Origin: AP-15 sp963738185
Lineage (GTDB): Bacteria > Pseudomonadota > Alphaproteobacteria > ATCC43930 > CGMCC-115725
NCBI GenBank assembly: GCA_963738185.1
Contig: CAVTVA010000001.1
Location: 806,001-870,000, forward strand
DNA: 64,000 bases
Direction: 5' to 3'
Position numbers and translations under genes: made by a program
In this document: positions 56,655-64,000 of the stretch, piece after piece
Position numbering within the stretch: the stretch's first letter is position 1
How the letters are laid out: each line of letters starts with the position of its first letter
The notes under the pieces: generated by a model
The model's input: only the letters and a program-made list of their open reading frames with translations
Database searches by the model: none
Told to the model about the DNA's origin: nothing

Positions 56655-56745
56655 TGTCATTGCGAGCACAGAGAAGCAATCTCGTTCGGGCGGTATTGAT
56701 AGCTCCGGGATTGCTTCGTCACCCTGCGGGCTCTTCGCAATGACA
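56655..56745. repeat. Inverted repeat TGTCATTGCGAG ... CGCAATGACA
   Basis: The ends TGTCATTGCGAG and CGCAATGACA with inner GAAGCAATC/GATTGCTTC parts make an imperfect inverted repeat of about 90 bp. Such TGTCATTGCGAGC units are widespread palindromic repeats in bacteria. It lies about 90 bp from the preceding composite palindrome in the same gene-free gap. Confidence 0.8.
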
Positions 56746-56827
56746 AGCCCTGGTAATTGTGAAACGAACTTTCGGCGTGGGACAATAGATTACGGCGCCG
56801 ATCCTCTGCCGCTTCCGGCGAGCGGTG

Positions 56828-57373
56828 TCAGCCGCGGCGGACAAATGGGCGAACCGCCTCGATCAGCGCCGCCGACGGGGCAAGCCGCGGCCCGGCCCCG
56901 TCATCGACCGGCGGCACGATGATCACGCCCCAGCGCGGCAGCTTGCCGAGCGAGGCGCGCGCCTCCGGGTGGGCCAGCAGCGGCGCGTTCAGCGACGGGC
57001 CGACGATCACCGGCGTGCCCCGCCCGATCGCCTCTGCGACCACCGACAGCGCAAGGTTGTCGGCGATCCCGTGGGCGAGCTTGTTGAGCGAGTTGAAGCT
57101 GCACGGCGCAAACAGCACCACTCCTCGCGGCGGTCGGGGGCGGATCGCCAGATCGAAATATAATTCGACAACCTGGGCGCCCGTGACGTCGGCGAGGTCG
57201 CGCCGGGCAATCACGCGCGAAGCGTTCGGCGTCGGGATCGCAATGACGCTCGAAAAGCCGAGCCGCACCAGCTCTCCCAAAAGCTCAGGGCAGCGTGCCG
57301 CCGTCGTCGTGCCGCTGAGCACCAAATAGGCTACCTCGAACCGTTCGCCGTCGCCCGCAGCACCGGCGCTCAT
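56828..57373 (-). CDS. Flavoprotein-fold (UbiX/Dfp-like) protein
   Basis: The 181-residue product contains GVVLFAPCSFNSLNKLAHGI and ADNLALSVVAEAIGRGTPVI, typical of the HFCD flavoprotein domain (PF02441), which binds FMN. The later NAPLLAHPEARASLGKLPRW is also a family block. UbiX prenylates FMN for UbiD decarboxylases, while Dfp-like members decarboxylate cysteine derivatives. Here neither partner is adjacent, so I give only the fold. It ends close to the palindromic repeats and starts 42 bp after the LLM gene. Confidence 0.78.
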   Translation of the reverse strand: MSAGAAGDGERFEVAYLVLSGTTTAARCPELLGELVRLGFSSVIAIPTPNASRVIARRDLADVTGAQVVELYFDLAIRPRPPRGVVLFAPCSFNSLNKLAHGIADNLALSVVAEAIGRGTPVIVGPSLNAPLLAHPEARASLGKLPRWGVIIVPPVDDGAGPRLAPSAALIEAVRPFVRRG

Positions 57374-57415
57374 CTGATCCTCCTTGAGGCTGCTCCGCGC
57401 GCCGCGCGGCGCCGG

Positions 57416-58460
57416 CTACTCGGCGGCGCGCTGCGGCGAGGCATCGGCGAAATGCGGCATGATTTCGCGGGCGAAGCGGCGCAGGCTGGTGCGGCCGCGC
57501 GTGCCACCGCCCGAGCCACCGCCATTGACCAGCACATAGCCGGCGCCGGCGGCGCGCAACTCGTCGAGCCGTTCGGCAATGTGATCGGGATGGCCGTACA
57601 TGGCGCTCGCCTCGTTGACCGCCTGCGGGTCGCCGGTGGCGCGGTCGGGCCCGCCATGGACGGTGCCGTCGGGCGTGGTCGCGAGCTTTAGTTGGCGCAG
57701 CCGGTTGGCGAGCCGGCGCTCCATCGCCGCCTCGCGCTCGGCGGCGCTGTCGCAGACAAAAAAGGCGCGGGTCACCGCCACCTGCATCGGGTCGAAACGG
57801 CGCCCCTGCGCCTCGACCTCGGATTTGTAGACCCGATATTGGCCGCGACATCGGCCGGCGAGGCGTATTGCCCGAGCAGCAGATTGTAGCCCTGCGCCGC
57901 GACCCGCCGGATCGAGCGCTCGCTGCCGGCCCCCATCCAGATCGGCGGGTGCGGCTGTTGCGCGGTCGGCGGCTCGACCGCGATGTTGTCGAAGCGCCAA
58001 TATTTGCCGCGATGCGAGAACGGCTCGTCGGCGGTCCAAGCCTTTAGAATGACCGCGAGACATTCGTCATAGCGCGCGTCGGCTTCCTCCATCGGCACGC
58101 AAAAGCCGGCGAACTCGTTGTAGCGATAGCCCTTGCCGACGCCGAAATCGAGCCGTCCGCCGGACAAGAGGTCGAGGGTCGCCGCCTGCTCGGCCAGCAA
58201 TACCGGGTTGTGCCACGGCAACACCATGACCGCGGTGCCGAGCCGCAGATGGCGGGTGCGGGCGCCGAGCCAGGTCAAGAGGTTGATCGTCGCCGAGACC
58301 TGGCCATAGCCGGTGAAATGATGCTCGACGACAAAGGTGCTGTGAAAGCCGAGCGCCTCGGCCTCGATGTTGTAGTCGATAAAGTCGCGGAACCCCTCCG
58401 CGCTGTCGAACTCGGGTCCGCCTCGCCTTGCCGCAGCACTGCCAAACAAGCCGAATTCAT
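57416..58460 (-). pseudogene. LLM-class flavin-dependent oxidoreductase, with one or two frameshifts
   Basis: The bacterial luciferase-like sequence is clear: GFRDFIDYNIEAEALGFHST, FVVEHHFTGYGQVSATINLL, LDLLSGGRLDFGVGKGYRYN and PHPPIWMGAGSERSIRRVAA. At about 57845 a missing C changes the frame; the C-terminal part resumes as QYRVYKSEVEAQGRRFDP and MYGHPDHIAERLDELRAAGA. At the start, ATG 58460 follows AGAGG at good spacing but is one base out of frame with EFGLFGSAAARRGGPEF. A lost A in ATGAATTC would join them; an in-frame ATG at 58515 is an alternative. The restored length is about 348. Confidence 0.78.
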
Positions 58461-58655
58461 GATGGCATCCTCTTTTGCCTGATCGTGAAGCTAGCCCAGC
58501 CGCGGCGATGCGCAAAATGCCGTCTGATGATCATCGGCATAGCGATCCGGCATGCCATACTCCGCGGCGCTTGCCGGAAACCAGCAAGTTGGGATACTCT
58601 TTTTCAAAAGAAGCAAAGATTTGGCAATGCCTTTCCTTGCTAACGGAGGGAGGAA

Positions 58656-59309
58656 ATGGGCTCATCTTCACGAGTGGCGCTTAGCAACCCGCTCTCAAGG
58701 ATGGCATTCGGCGTGGGCGTGATGCTCCTCGCATTTGCGCCGCCGACGGCGCGACCCGGCGCAGCTGCAGAGAGCTACGACTTCCAGATTTGCCACGGAT
58801 ATTTCGCGCTCTGCGCCGCCTCGACCTGCAAGCCGACCGGCGGGCAGATCACGGTCAGAACCGCAACCGGCGGCACTGCGATATTCCCGGAGGCGGATTG
58901 CAAGTGCCCGGTCATTCTCGGCCCGTCGATTGCCAACTTGGCCGGAGGCAACATGCACGGTTCTTGCGTGCCGAGACCAGGCCAAATCTGGTCGACTTAT
59001 CAGCCCAGGCCGAACATTCCGCAGGAGATCACCAATTGGGTCCCGAGCCTGCCACAGGCCGCAGCACCGCCGCTGTTCTGCCCGAAGAGACGCAATCTCG
59101 GGAGTCAATTGGTCAACTGCTTCAGCTTCAGCTGCGACTCGCAGACTTACATCAATAATGTGCCGGTCGTGACCTGTCACTGCCCGATCGGAGAGTCGCT
59201 GGCGGGCACTCCCGTTCCGCCGCATACTTCGTTTTTGACGCAGGCCGGTCAGGGCGACCGGGCCTTCTGTGCCGATCACCCGGTCTCCGGGCCGATTTCG
59301 TTCCCGTAG
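58656..59309 (+). CDS. Secreted cysteine-rich protein of unknown function
   Basis: The 217-residue product starts behind GGAGGGAGGAA. A signal peptide is evident (MAFGVGVMLLAFAPPTARPG, cut near AAA). The mature part has about eleven cysteines in clusters: ICHGYFALCAASTCKPTGGQ, ADCKCPVILG, then VNCFSFSCDSQTYINNVPVV and TCHCPIGESL. The two C-x-C segments (CKC and CHC) suggest a duplicated small domain with disulfides or a metal. I do not recognise the family. It is followed by a DUF1254 gene with similar lower GC, so the two may be one unit. Confidence 0.75.
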   Translation: MGSSSRVALSNPLSRMAFGVGVMLLAFAPPTARPGAAAESYDFQICHGYFALCAASTCKPTGGQITVRTATGGTAIFPEADCKCPVILGPSIANLAGGNMHGSCVPRPGQIWSTYQPRPNIPQEITNWVPSLPQAAAPPLFCPKRRNLGSQLVNCFSFSCDSQTYINNVPVVTCHCPIGESLAGTPVPPHTSFLTQAGQGDRAFCADHPVSGPISFP

Positions 59310-59386
59310 TCGCGTCCGACCAAGGCCATGTAAGGATTGCTGCCTAGGCAGTCCGAGAACAGCCAACAGCTCGAGGGAGACTTGCC

Positions 59387-60848
59387 ATGAAGAGCAAAGA
59401 AATCGGAGTTTACGGCTATCTGCGCCGATTTTGCTTAGCGTCCGCGCTGACCGCCGGGCTAGCAATGACCACTGGCGTCTCCGGAGGCGCGGCGCAAGCG
59501 GTTGTTGATCCTGACGCAATCGCCGGGAACTCACAAGCCGTCTCTCAGCTAAGCCCGTTTAACACGACGGTCGCCTATGTCGCCCAATTCTACCCCTTAT
59601 GGTTCACATATTATCAGACACGGCTAGGTCGCAGCGCCAACCAGCTAGTCGCACCTAACCGAGTTTCTCCGATCTACCACTATGTGGTGGCCATCAACGT
59701 TGATACGGTCTACGCCAGCACCTTCCTCGATCTTTCCGCGGAGCCGGTTGTTCTGACCATCCCCGCGAACACGCCCCCGTTCCCGTTCACCTCGTACTCG
59801 ATACTGATGCTTGACCCGTACGGCGATCTCCTCCCCGCGAGCGCGAGCATCCCGAAGGCGCCGGGAAGCTATGCCCTGACCGGACCAGGAGGATTTACCG
59901 GCACGCTTCCCACAAGGCGTCACGCCCATCATGTTGCCTGTCAACTTTTCGGCTTTGCTCTTCAGGGCAGACAAATTCTCTTCAACTAACGTGAACCAGA
60001 TCAAGCAAGCCGACGCGTTCCGCCGGGCGCTCAAGAGCCAGACCCTCAGCGACTATCTCAAACATCCCCGCGCGGGCGCGACCAAGATCGTGCCGGAGAT
60101 CCTCTTCTCCGTGTCCTTCAAGACGACGGCCGACGACCTGATCGCGCATGACCCGATCGCATTTCTCAGGCAGCTGCAAAGGGCAGTGGCATCCGACCAT
60201 ACTCCGACATTGTCTCCCTATGAGGAGGCGCTATCAAACCGGTTCGACAGCTTGTTCGCCAACCGGAATGTGAGCAGGTCGGAGTTTAGTGCCGGCGCTC
60301 AGGCAGCCCATAAGTTGATCTTGGACAGCTATCTTACGCATACGGACTGGACAACTACCCCGACAAGCTGGATCCATTTCACCAATATCGGTATCTGGGG
60401 CAACCAGGTCGTCGAACGGTCGTCGATCACCGAATTCATCCAGTACGCCAACGGCATCAAGGCGGCAGCGTATTATCACGTATTCAAGGATGCCAACGGC
60501 AACCCGCTCGACGGGAGCAACCCGCGGGGCTATGTCTTGACGTTTCCGCCGGGGCAAACTCCCAAGGCAACGCGCTTCTGGTCCCTGACCGCGTATACGC
60601 CGGAGGCGATAGAACTCGTCCCTAACCCTGCCCATAAATACGCGGTCGCCCGCTACACGCCACGCTTGCAATTCAACAAGGACGGTTCGCTCTCGGTTTA
60701 CATGGCCCGGCAGCTGCCGGCGGGCGTGCCGATGGCCAATTGGCTGCCGATACCGCGCGGCGCATTCAACATCATGCTCCGCGTCTACGGTCCGCAGGGA
60801 TCGGTCGAGGACAACACTTACGTCCCGCCCGGCATTGAGAAACGTTAG
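59387..60848 (+). pseudogene. DUF1254/DUF1214 secreted protein, frameshifted
   Basis: The N-terminal part has a signal peptide (FCLASALTAGLAMTTGVSGG) and the DUF1254 start FYPLWFTYYQTRLGRSANQL, VAPNRVSPIYHYVVAINVDT and YASTFLDLSAEPVVLTIPA. After GGFTGTLP (about 59912) an extra base shifts the frame, and the protein continues QGVTPIMLPVNFSALLFRAD through SWIHFTNIGIWGNQVVERSS to a DUF1214 end ARQLPAGVPMANWLPIPRGA with FNIMLRVYGPQGSVEDN. The restored protein is about 487 residues, normal for this family of unknown function. Confidence 0.83.
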
Positions 60849-60958
60849 CCTGAGCTCGATAGAGTACGGGTCAATTTGACCTAAAGACGCCTCGCGGGAC
60901 TTCGCGACGCGCGGGACGGCCACCTATATGATATCGGACGGGCACAGGAGGAAACGAG

Positions 60959-61348
60959 ATGAGCGTCGAGCTGAACCACACGATCATCCCGGCGAAGGAC
61001 AAATGGGCATCGGCGAAGTTCCTCGCCGACATTCTGAACCTCGAAGCGGGACCGCAATGGGGTCATTTCGTCCCGGTCAAAACCGGCAACGGGGTCACCC
61101 TCGACTTTTCCGACACCGAGGGCTTCCGGCCGCAGCACTATGCGTTCCTGGTCAGCGAGCCAGAGTTTGACGCCGCGCTTGCCCGCATCCGCGCCGCCGG
61201 GGTCGCGCATTATGCCAATTTCCGCCGCGAGCGGCCCGGCGAGATCAACCACCTCTATGGCGGTCGCGGGGTCTATTTCGACGACCCGAACGGCCATCTG
61301 ATGGAGTTGGTCACCCAGCCCTACGGCCCCGTTCCCCAGGGCGGCTGA
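60959..61348 (+). CDS. VOC-superfamily (glyoxalase/dioxygenase-like) protein
   Basis: The ATG at 60959 follows AGGAGGAAACGAG. The 129 residues form one vicinal-oxygen-chelate domain: LNHTIIPAKDKWASAKFLAD, HYAFLVSEPEFDAALARIRA and GRGVYFDDPNGHLMELVTQP. The HLMELVT end gives the usual metal-ligand glutamate; His8 is another possible ligand. Small VOC proteins can be isomerases, dioxygenases or resistance factors, so the activity is open. It lies just before an amidohydrolase on the other strand. Confidence 0.85.
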   Translation: MSVELNHTIIPAKDKWASAKFLADILNLEAGPQWGHFVPVKTGNGVTLDFSDTEGFRPQHYAFLVSEPEFDAALARIRAAGVAHYANFRRERPGEINHLYGGRGVYFDDPNGHLMELVTQPYGPVPQGG

Positions 61349-61372
61349 AGATCTCCGCTCAGGCCGGGCGCT

Positions 61373-62200
61373 TCAGACGGGGCGTTTCCAACCGAGCCAT
61401 TGGCAGATCGCGTCGCCCATGACGAGCTCCTTGTCGCGGCCCTGCAGCCACGGCAATTCCTCGGTGAACATGGTCACGCATTCCCGGTACGAGCACGGCA
61501 TGCGGGTGATGTCGGTGCCCCAGAAGCAGCGCTGCGCGCCAAACGCGTCGACGATCTGGCGGATGTATTTGTGGATGTTGCGGTACGGGTAGGGCTCGCT
61601 CGAATAGCTCGGCGCGCCCGACAATTTGACCGCGACATTCGGGTATTTGGCGAGCGCCAGCATGTCGCCGAGATTGGCGAAGGCGGCATCGTCCTTGCCC
61701 GACCCGGCGCCGCCGCCGCGGCCGTGATGGTCGATGTGCAGTTTGAGGCCGGGGCGGCGCTCGGCGATCCGGCCGAGCTCGGCCAAATGTCCGCCGGCCA
61801 TCAACCCGACCGGCAGCTTTTCGCGCTCGCAGGCCGCCCAGAACCAGTCGAGCGAGCCGTCCGACCACCAGCTCTGCTGGTGCGGCTGGTTGAACGTGAA
61901 CCGGAAGCCCAGCATGCCCGGCCGCTGCCGCCAGTTGCGCACGATCTCCTCGCGGTTTGGGGCTTGCAGGTCGAAATTGCCGAGGATGCAGAACTTGTCC
62001 GGGTGCGCCTTGACCGCCTCGACCGCCTGCACGTTCGGCCCCTCGCCCAGGGTGCTGGGCGGATGGATCACCGCCGCATCGACCCCGGCCTCGGCCATCT
62101 CCTTCAGCGCATCATCGACATTGTAGGTCGGGATCTGCCGGTGCTGCGGCGACATCCGCGCGTTTTCCCACAGATGGATCTGTGAATCGACGATCTGCAT
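61373..62200 (-). CDS. Amidohydrolase, lactonase-like (third copy)
   Basis: The 275-residue protein opens MQIVDSQIHLWENARMSPQH with the QxHLW motif of the amidohydrolase-2/2-pyrone-4,6-dicarboxylate lactonase group. Other motifs are GMLGFRFTFNQPHQQSWWSD, LKLHIDHHGRGGGAGSGKDD and FGAQRCFWGTDITRMPCSYR, where the last aspartate is the usual metal ligand or base. The W-rich style is shared with PDC hydrolases of lignin-aromatic degradation. The gene faces a LysR gene with a small protein gene between. Confidence 0.85.
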   Translation of the reverse strand: MQIVDSQIHLWENARMSPQHRQIPTYNVDDALKEMAEAGVDAAVIHPPSTLGEGPNVQAVEAVKAHPDKFCILGNFDLQAPNREEIVRNWRQRPGMLGFRFTFNQPHQQSWWSDGSLDWFWAACEREKLPVGLMAGGHLAELGRIAERRPGLKLHIDHHGRGGGAGSGKDDAAFANLGDMLALAKYPNVAVKLSGAPSYSSEPYPYRNIHKYIRQIVDAFGAQRCFWGTDITRMPCSYRECVTMFTEELPWLQGRDKELVMGDAICQWLGWKRPV

Positions 62201-62258
62201 AGTTCCTCCTCTCGGATTAACCTTCTAGGCCACATGTCCGCGTGCGCGACCTTCTCGC

Positions 62259-62591
62259 TCAAGGCAGCTTTCGCAGCCGCGACAGTAGGTCGTCAGTGAA
62301 GATCCGCTCTTCCCAATAATCGACCAGCACGGCCTCGTTGAGGCGGATCCAATCGCAGACAACAGCAAGGTCGGCCGGCGGCAATTGCCCGGCGGCAAGG
62401 CGCGGCTGGGGCCGCACGGCGACGCTCGCGGTGTTATTCCATTGCATGCGCTCGCCGTGCACGCGGCAGACTTTGACCCGCGCATCGTGCGAGGCGTTGC
62501 CGCGCTCCGAGACCCATACCACCATCGGCAGGCCGGTCAGCCGCGGCGGCAAATTGGCCATTTCAAACGGCGCTTCGGTGATTTCGCTCAT
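62259..62591 (-). CDS. Conserved hypothetical protein, 110 residues
   Basis: The frame begins at ATG 62591, overlapping the LysR stop as ATGA, so the two genes are translationally coupled. It reads MANLPPRLTGLPMVVWVSER, then ARVKVCRVHGERMQWNNTAS and a conserved-looking end AVVCDWIRLNEAVLVDYWEE. I have no function; it is soluble with a mixed alpha-beta pattern. Its clean junction with LysR makes it a real gene. Confidence 0.75.
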   Translation of the reverse strand: MSEITEAPFEMANLPPRLTGLPMVVWVSERGNASHDARVKVCRVHGERMQWNNTASVAVRPQPRLAAGQLPPADLAVVCDWIRLNEAVLVDYWEERIFTDDLLSRLRKLP

Positions 62592-63565
62592 GTCGCACCC
62601 AGCATCGTCCGAGCCTTTTGGCGGCCGAGTGGACGGGGCGCCGCATCGGCGACCGGCTCGACGAGCAACGGGCGCAGCTTGCCATCGGCCGCGATGTCGG
62701 CGAGCACCTCGGTCACGATCTCGGCCACGACCTGGCGCGCCGCCGACGCGACGCGGCTCGACGCGGTGCCGAGCGCCAATGTCCGGAAGATGCCGCCGGG
62801 TGTGATCCGATGCGCCTCGACCAGCCGGCGCGCGCATTCGCGATGGACCGAGGAATACGGCAGGATCGACGCGCCGACGCCTTGCTGCACCATCAGCCGG
62901 ATCGTCTCGTGGTCGTTCAGCTCGGTGTCAACCTGCAAGGCGATGCCGTGGCCGGCGAGCAGCACATCGAGCGCCGCGCGCAGCCCGTCGCCGAGGATTA
63001 AGGGCGTGCGGTTCAGCTCCTCGGCCGAGACGACGCCATGCGGCCGTGCGCCGGGCCGGGTGATCAGCACCATCTCCTCCGCGGCGAGCCGGGTCGACAG
63101 CACGAGGCGGCTTTTTGAAATTTCCGACAGCAACGCCAGATCAACCCGGCCATCGATCAGAAATTCCTCGAGCCGGACCATACCGGCATGGACCACCTTG
63201 AGCTCGATCATCGGGTAGTGGCGCCGCATCCGGGCGAACAGCTCGGGCACCACGACCGGGCACAAGGTCGGGGTCACGCCGAGGATGATCTTGCCGGAGG
63301 GATGCGCCTTGTGGGCGCGGATCTCGTCGCCGGCGCGCTCGACGTCGCGCAGAATCCGCTGCGCGCTGTCGAGGAGCTTGTGGCCGGCCTCGGTCAGCCG
63401 CACGCCGCGGTTGGCGCGGGTGAACAGGGGCGCGTCGAGCTCGTCCTCGAGCCGCTGGATATGCCGGGTCAAGGCCGGTTGGGCGATCTGCAGATGCGCC
63501 GAGGCGCGGGTGATGCTGCCCAATTCGGCGATGCGGACAAAGTAGAATAGGCTGCGCAGCTCCAT
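62588..63565 (-). CDS. LysR-family transcriptional regulator
   Basis: The 325-residue protein starts at ATG 63565 (MELRSLFYFVRIAELGSITR) with the LysR HTH ASAHLQIAQPALTRHIQRLE followed by DELDAPLFTRANRGVRLTEA. The effector domain reads KIILGVTPTLCPVVVPELFA, LTRPGA-like VLITRPGARPHGVV, and LNDHETIRLMVQQGVGASIL. It resembles the NAC/Cbl- and aromatic-pathway type with a normal length. It is divergent from the LLM gene at 63720, which is its likely target. Confidence 0.92.
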   Translation of the reverse strand: MELRSLFYFVRIAELGSITRASAHLQIAQPALTRHIQRLEDELDAPLFTRANRGVRLTEAGHKLLDSAQRILRDVERAGDEIRAHKAHPSGKIILGVTPTLCPVVVPELFARMRRHYPMIELKVVHAGMVRLEEFLIDGRVDLALLSEISKSRLVLSTRLAAEEMVLITRPGARPHGVVSAEELNRTPLILGDGLRAALDVLLAGHGIALQVDTELNDHETIRLMVQQGVGASILPYSSVHRECARRLVEAHRITPGGIFRTLALGTASSRVASAARQVVAEIVTEVLADIAADGKLRPLLVEPVADAAPRPLGRQKARTMLGAT

Positions 63566-63719
63566 GGCCGCGGCGATTCCGCCCACCGGCTGCGCTGATG
63601 GTCAATCGAAATTTCCGGGCCTCTCCATGCCAAGGCGGCATGAGCATGATCGGAAATCGGTATTTGCTTGATAGAGCGATCGAATTTAGCGTCTCCAGCA
63701 GAATGAAGGAGATCGCCTC

Positions 63720-64000
63720 ATGGAAGTCGGCGTCTACCATGAATTCCACTGCCGGCCGGACCAGACCCAGGCAGCGGCGTTCGCGGAGGCATTGGATCAG
63801 ATCGAGGCCGCCGACCGCTGGGGGCTCGATGCGATCTGGCTCGCCGAAATCCATCAGCAGGCGCGCCGCTCGGTAATGAGCGCGCCGATGACCGTGGCCA
63901 GCGCCATCGCCGCGAGGACCAAGCGGATCAAGATCGGCACCGGCGTCCAGGTGCTGCCGTTGTGCCATCCGCTGCGGCTCGCCGAGGAGACCGCGACGGT
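63720..64000 (+). CDS. LLM-class flavin-dependent oxidoreductase, N-terminal part (partial)
   Basis: An open frame begins at ATG 63720 behind AAGGAG and runs off the right edge. It reads MEVGVYHEFHCRPDQTQAAA, then EALDQIEAADRWGLDAIWLA and EIHQQARRSVMSAPMTVASA with AARTKRIKIGTGVQVLPLCH. These are N-terminal features of bacterial luciferase-like F420/FMN monooxygenases. Its neighbour is the divergent LysR gene, suggesting regulated expression. The 3' end lies outside the window. Confidence 0.88.
   Translation, partial: MEVGVYHEFHCRPDQTQAAAFAEALDQIEAADRWGLDAIWLAEIHQQARRSVMSAPMTVASAIAARTKRIKIGTGVQVLPLCHPLRLAEETAT

Overview
The window is high-GC bacterial chromosome, most likely from an alphaproteobacterium of the Rhizobiales/Rhodospirillales type. 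The support is gene content: an accD-folC pair, cobalt-type nitrile hydratase, a class III adenylate cyclase fused to TPRs, many ACMSD-type amidohydrolases, LLM flavin oxidoreductases, DUF1254 proteins, and CGCGAAAGCG palindromes. No rRNA or tRNA gene was seen, so the taxonomy is inference.

Layout. 1-8222: a type I-C CRISPR-Cas locus in canonical order (cas3 end, cas5c, cas8c, cas7, cas4, cas1, cas2), then a leader and an array of 35 identical 31-bp repeats with 34 spacers. 8354-10806: a frameshifted tyrosine recombinase and an IS5-type element with CTAG target duplications, inserted exactly on the stop codon of a PPC-domain gene (10807-11256). 11454-23403: two amidohydrolases around a capsule-export set (a TPR-KpsM fusion, KpsT, KpsE, a GT-B glycosyltransferase), then a glycan-modification set (large membrane protein, GtrB-like GT2, GtrA). 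23414-23729: two tandem-repeat blocks. 23747-30487: folC-accD, N-formylglutamate hydrolase, ArgE, an AstE/aspartoacylase homologue and two broken small genes. 30607-34430: a palindromic promoter, a membrane adenylate cyclase with TPRs and two stand-alone TPR paralogues of its C-terminus. 34527-43069: acyl-CoA dehydrogenase, XRE regulator, aldolase, CurA-like reductase, xanthine-dehydrogenase-type subunit, nitrile hydratase with its activator, and TetR. 43128-45948: the TetR-side operator and an EmrAB pump. 45965-50743: NudC, MBL hydrolase, SGNH hydrolase and fumarylacetoacetase. 50758-55352: a complete branched-chain amino-acid-type ABC importer. 55647-64000: GST, palindromic repeats, flavoprotein, LLM enzymes, a Cys-rich secreted protein with a DUF1254 protein, VOC protein, amidohydrolase and LysR.

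A recurring feature is that about eleven genes carry a single-base indel (cas5c, integrase, transposase, PPOX-like, DNA glycosylase, HpcH aldolase, xanthine dehydrogenase subunit, TetR, probably SGNH, LLM, DUF1254). Each reads on in another frame as the same family. The indels are mixed insertions and deletions and are mostly not in long homopolymers, so sequencing or assembly error must be excluded before any is called a real pseudogene.

Most interesting signals: the odd dinucleotide composition of the CRISPR spacers (AA and TT almost absent, GATC frequent), the three-gene cyclase/TPR cluster with a strong palindromic promoter, the TPR-KpsM fusion, and a 23-nt hairpin inserted in the transposase that shares its core with a larger palindrome at 56437-56567.
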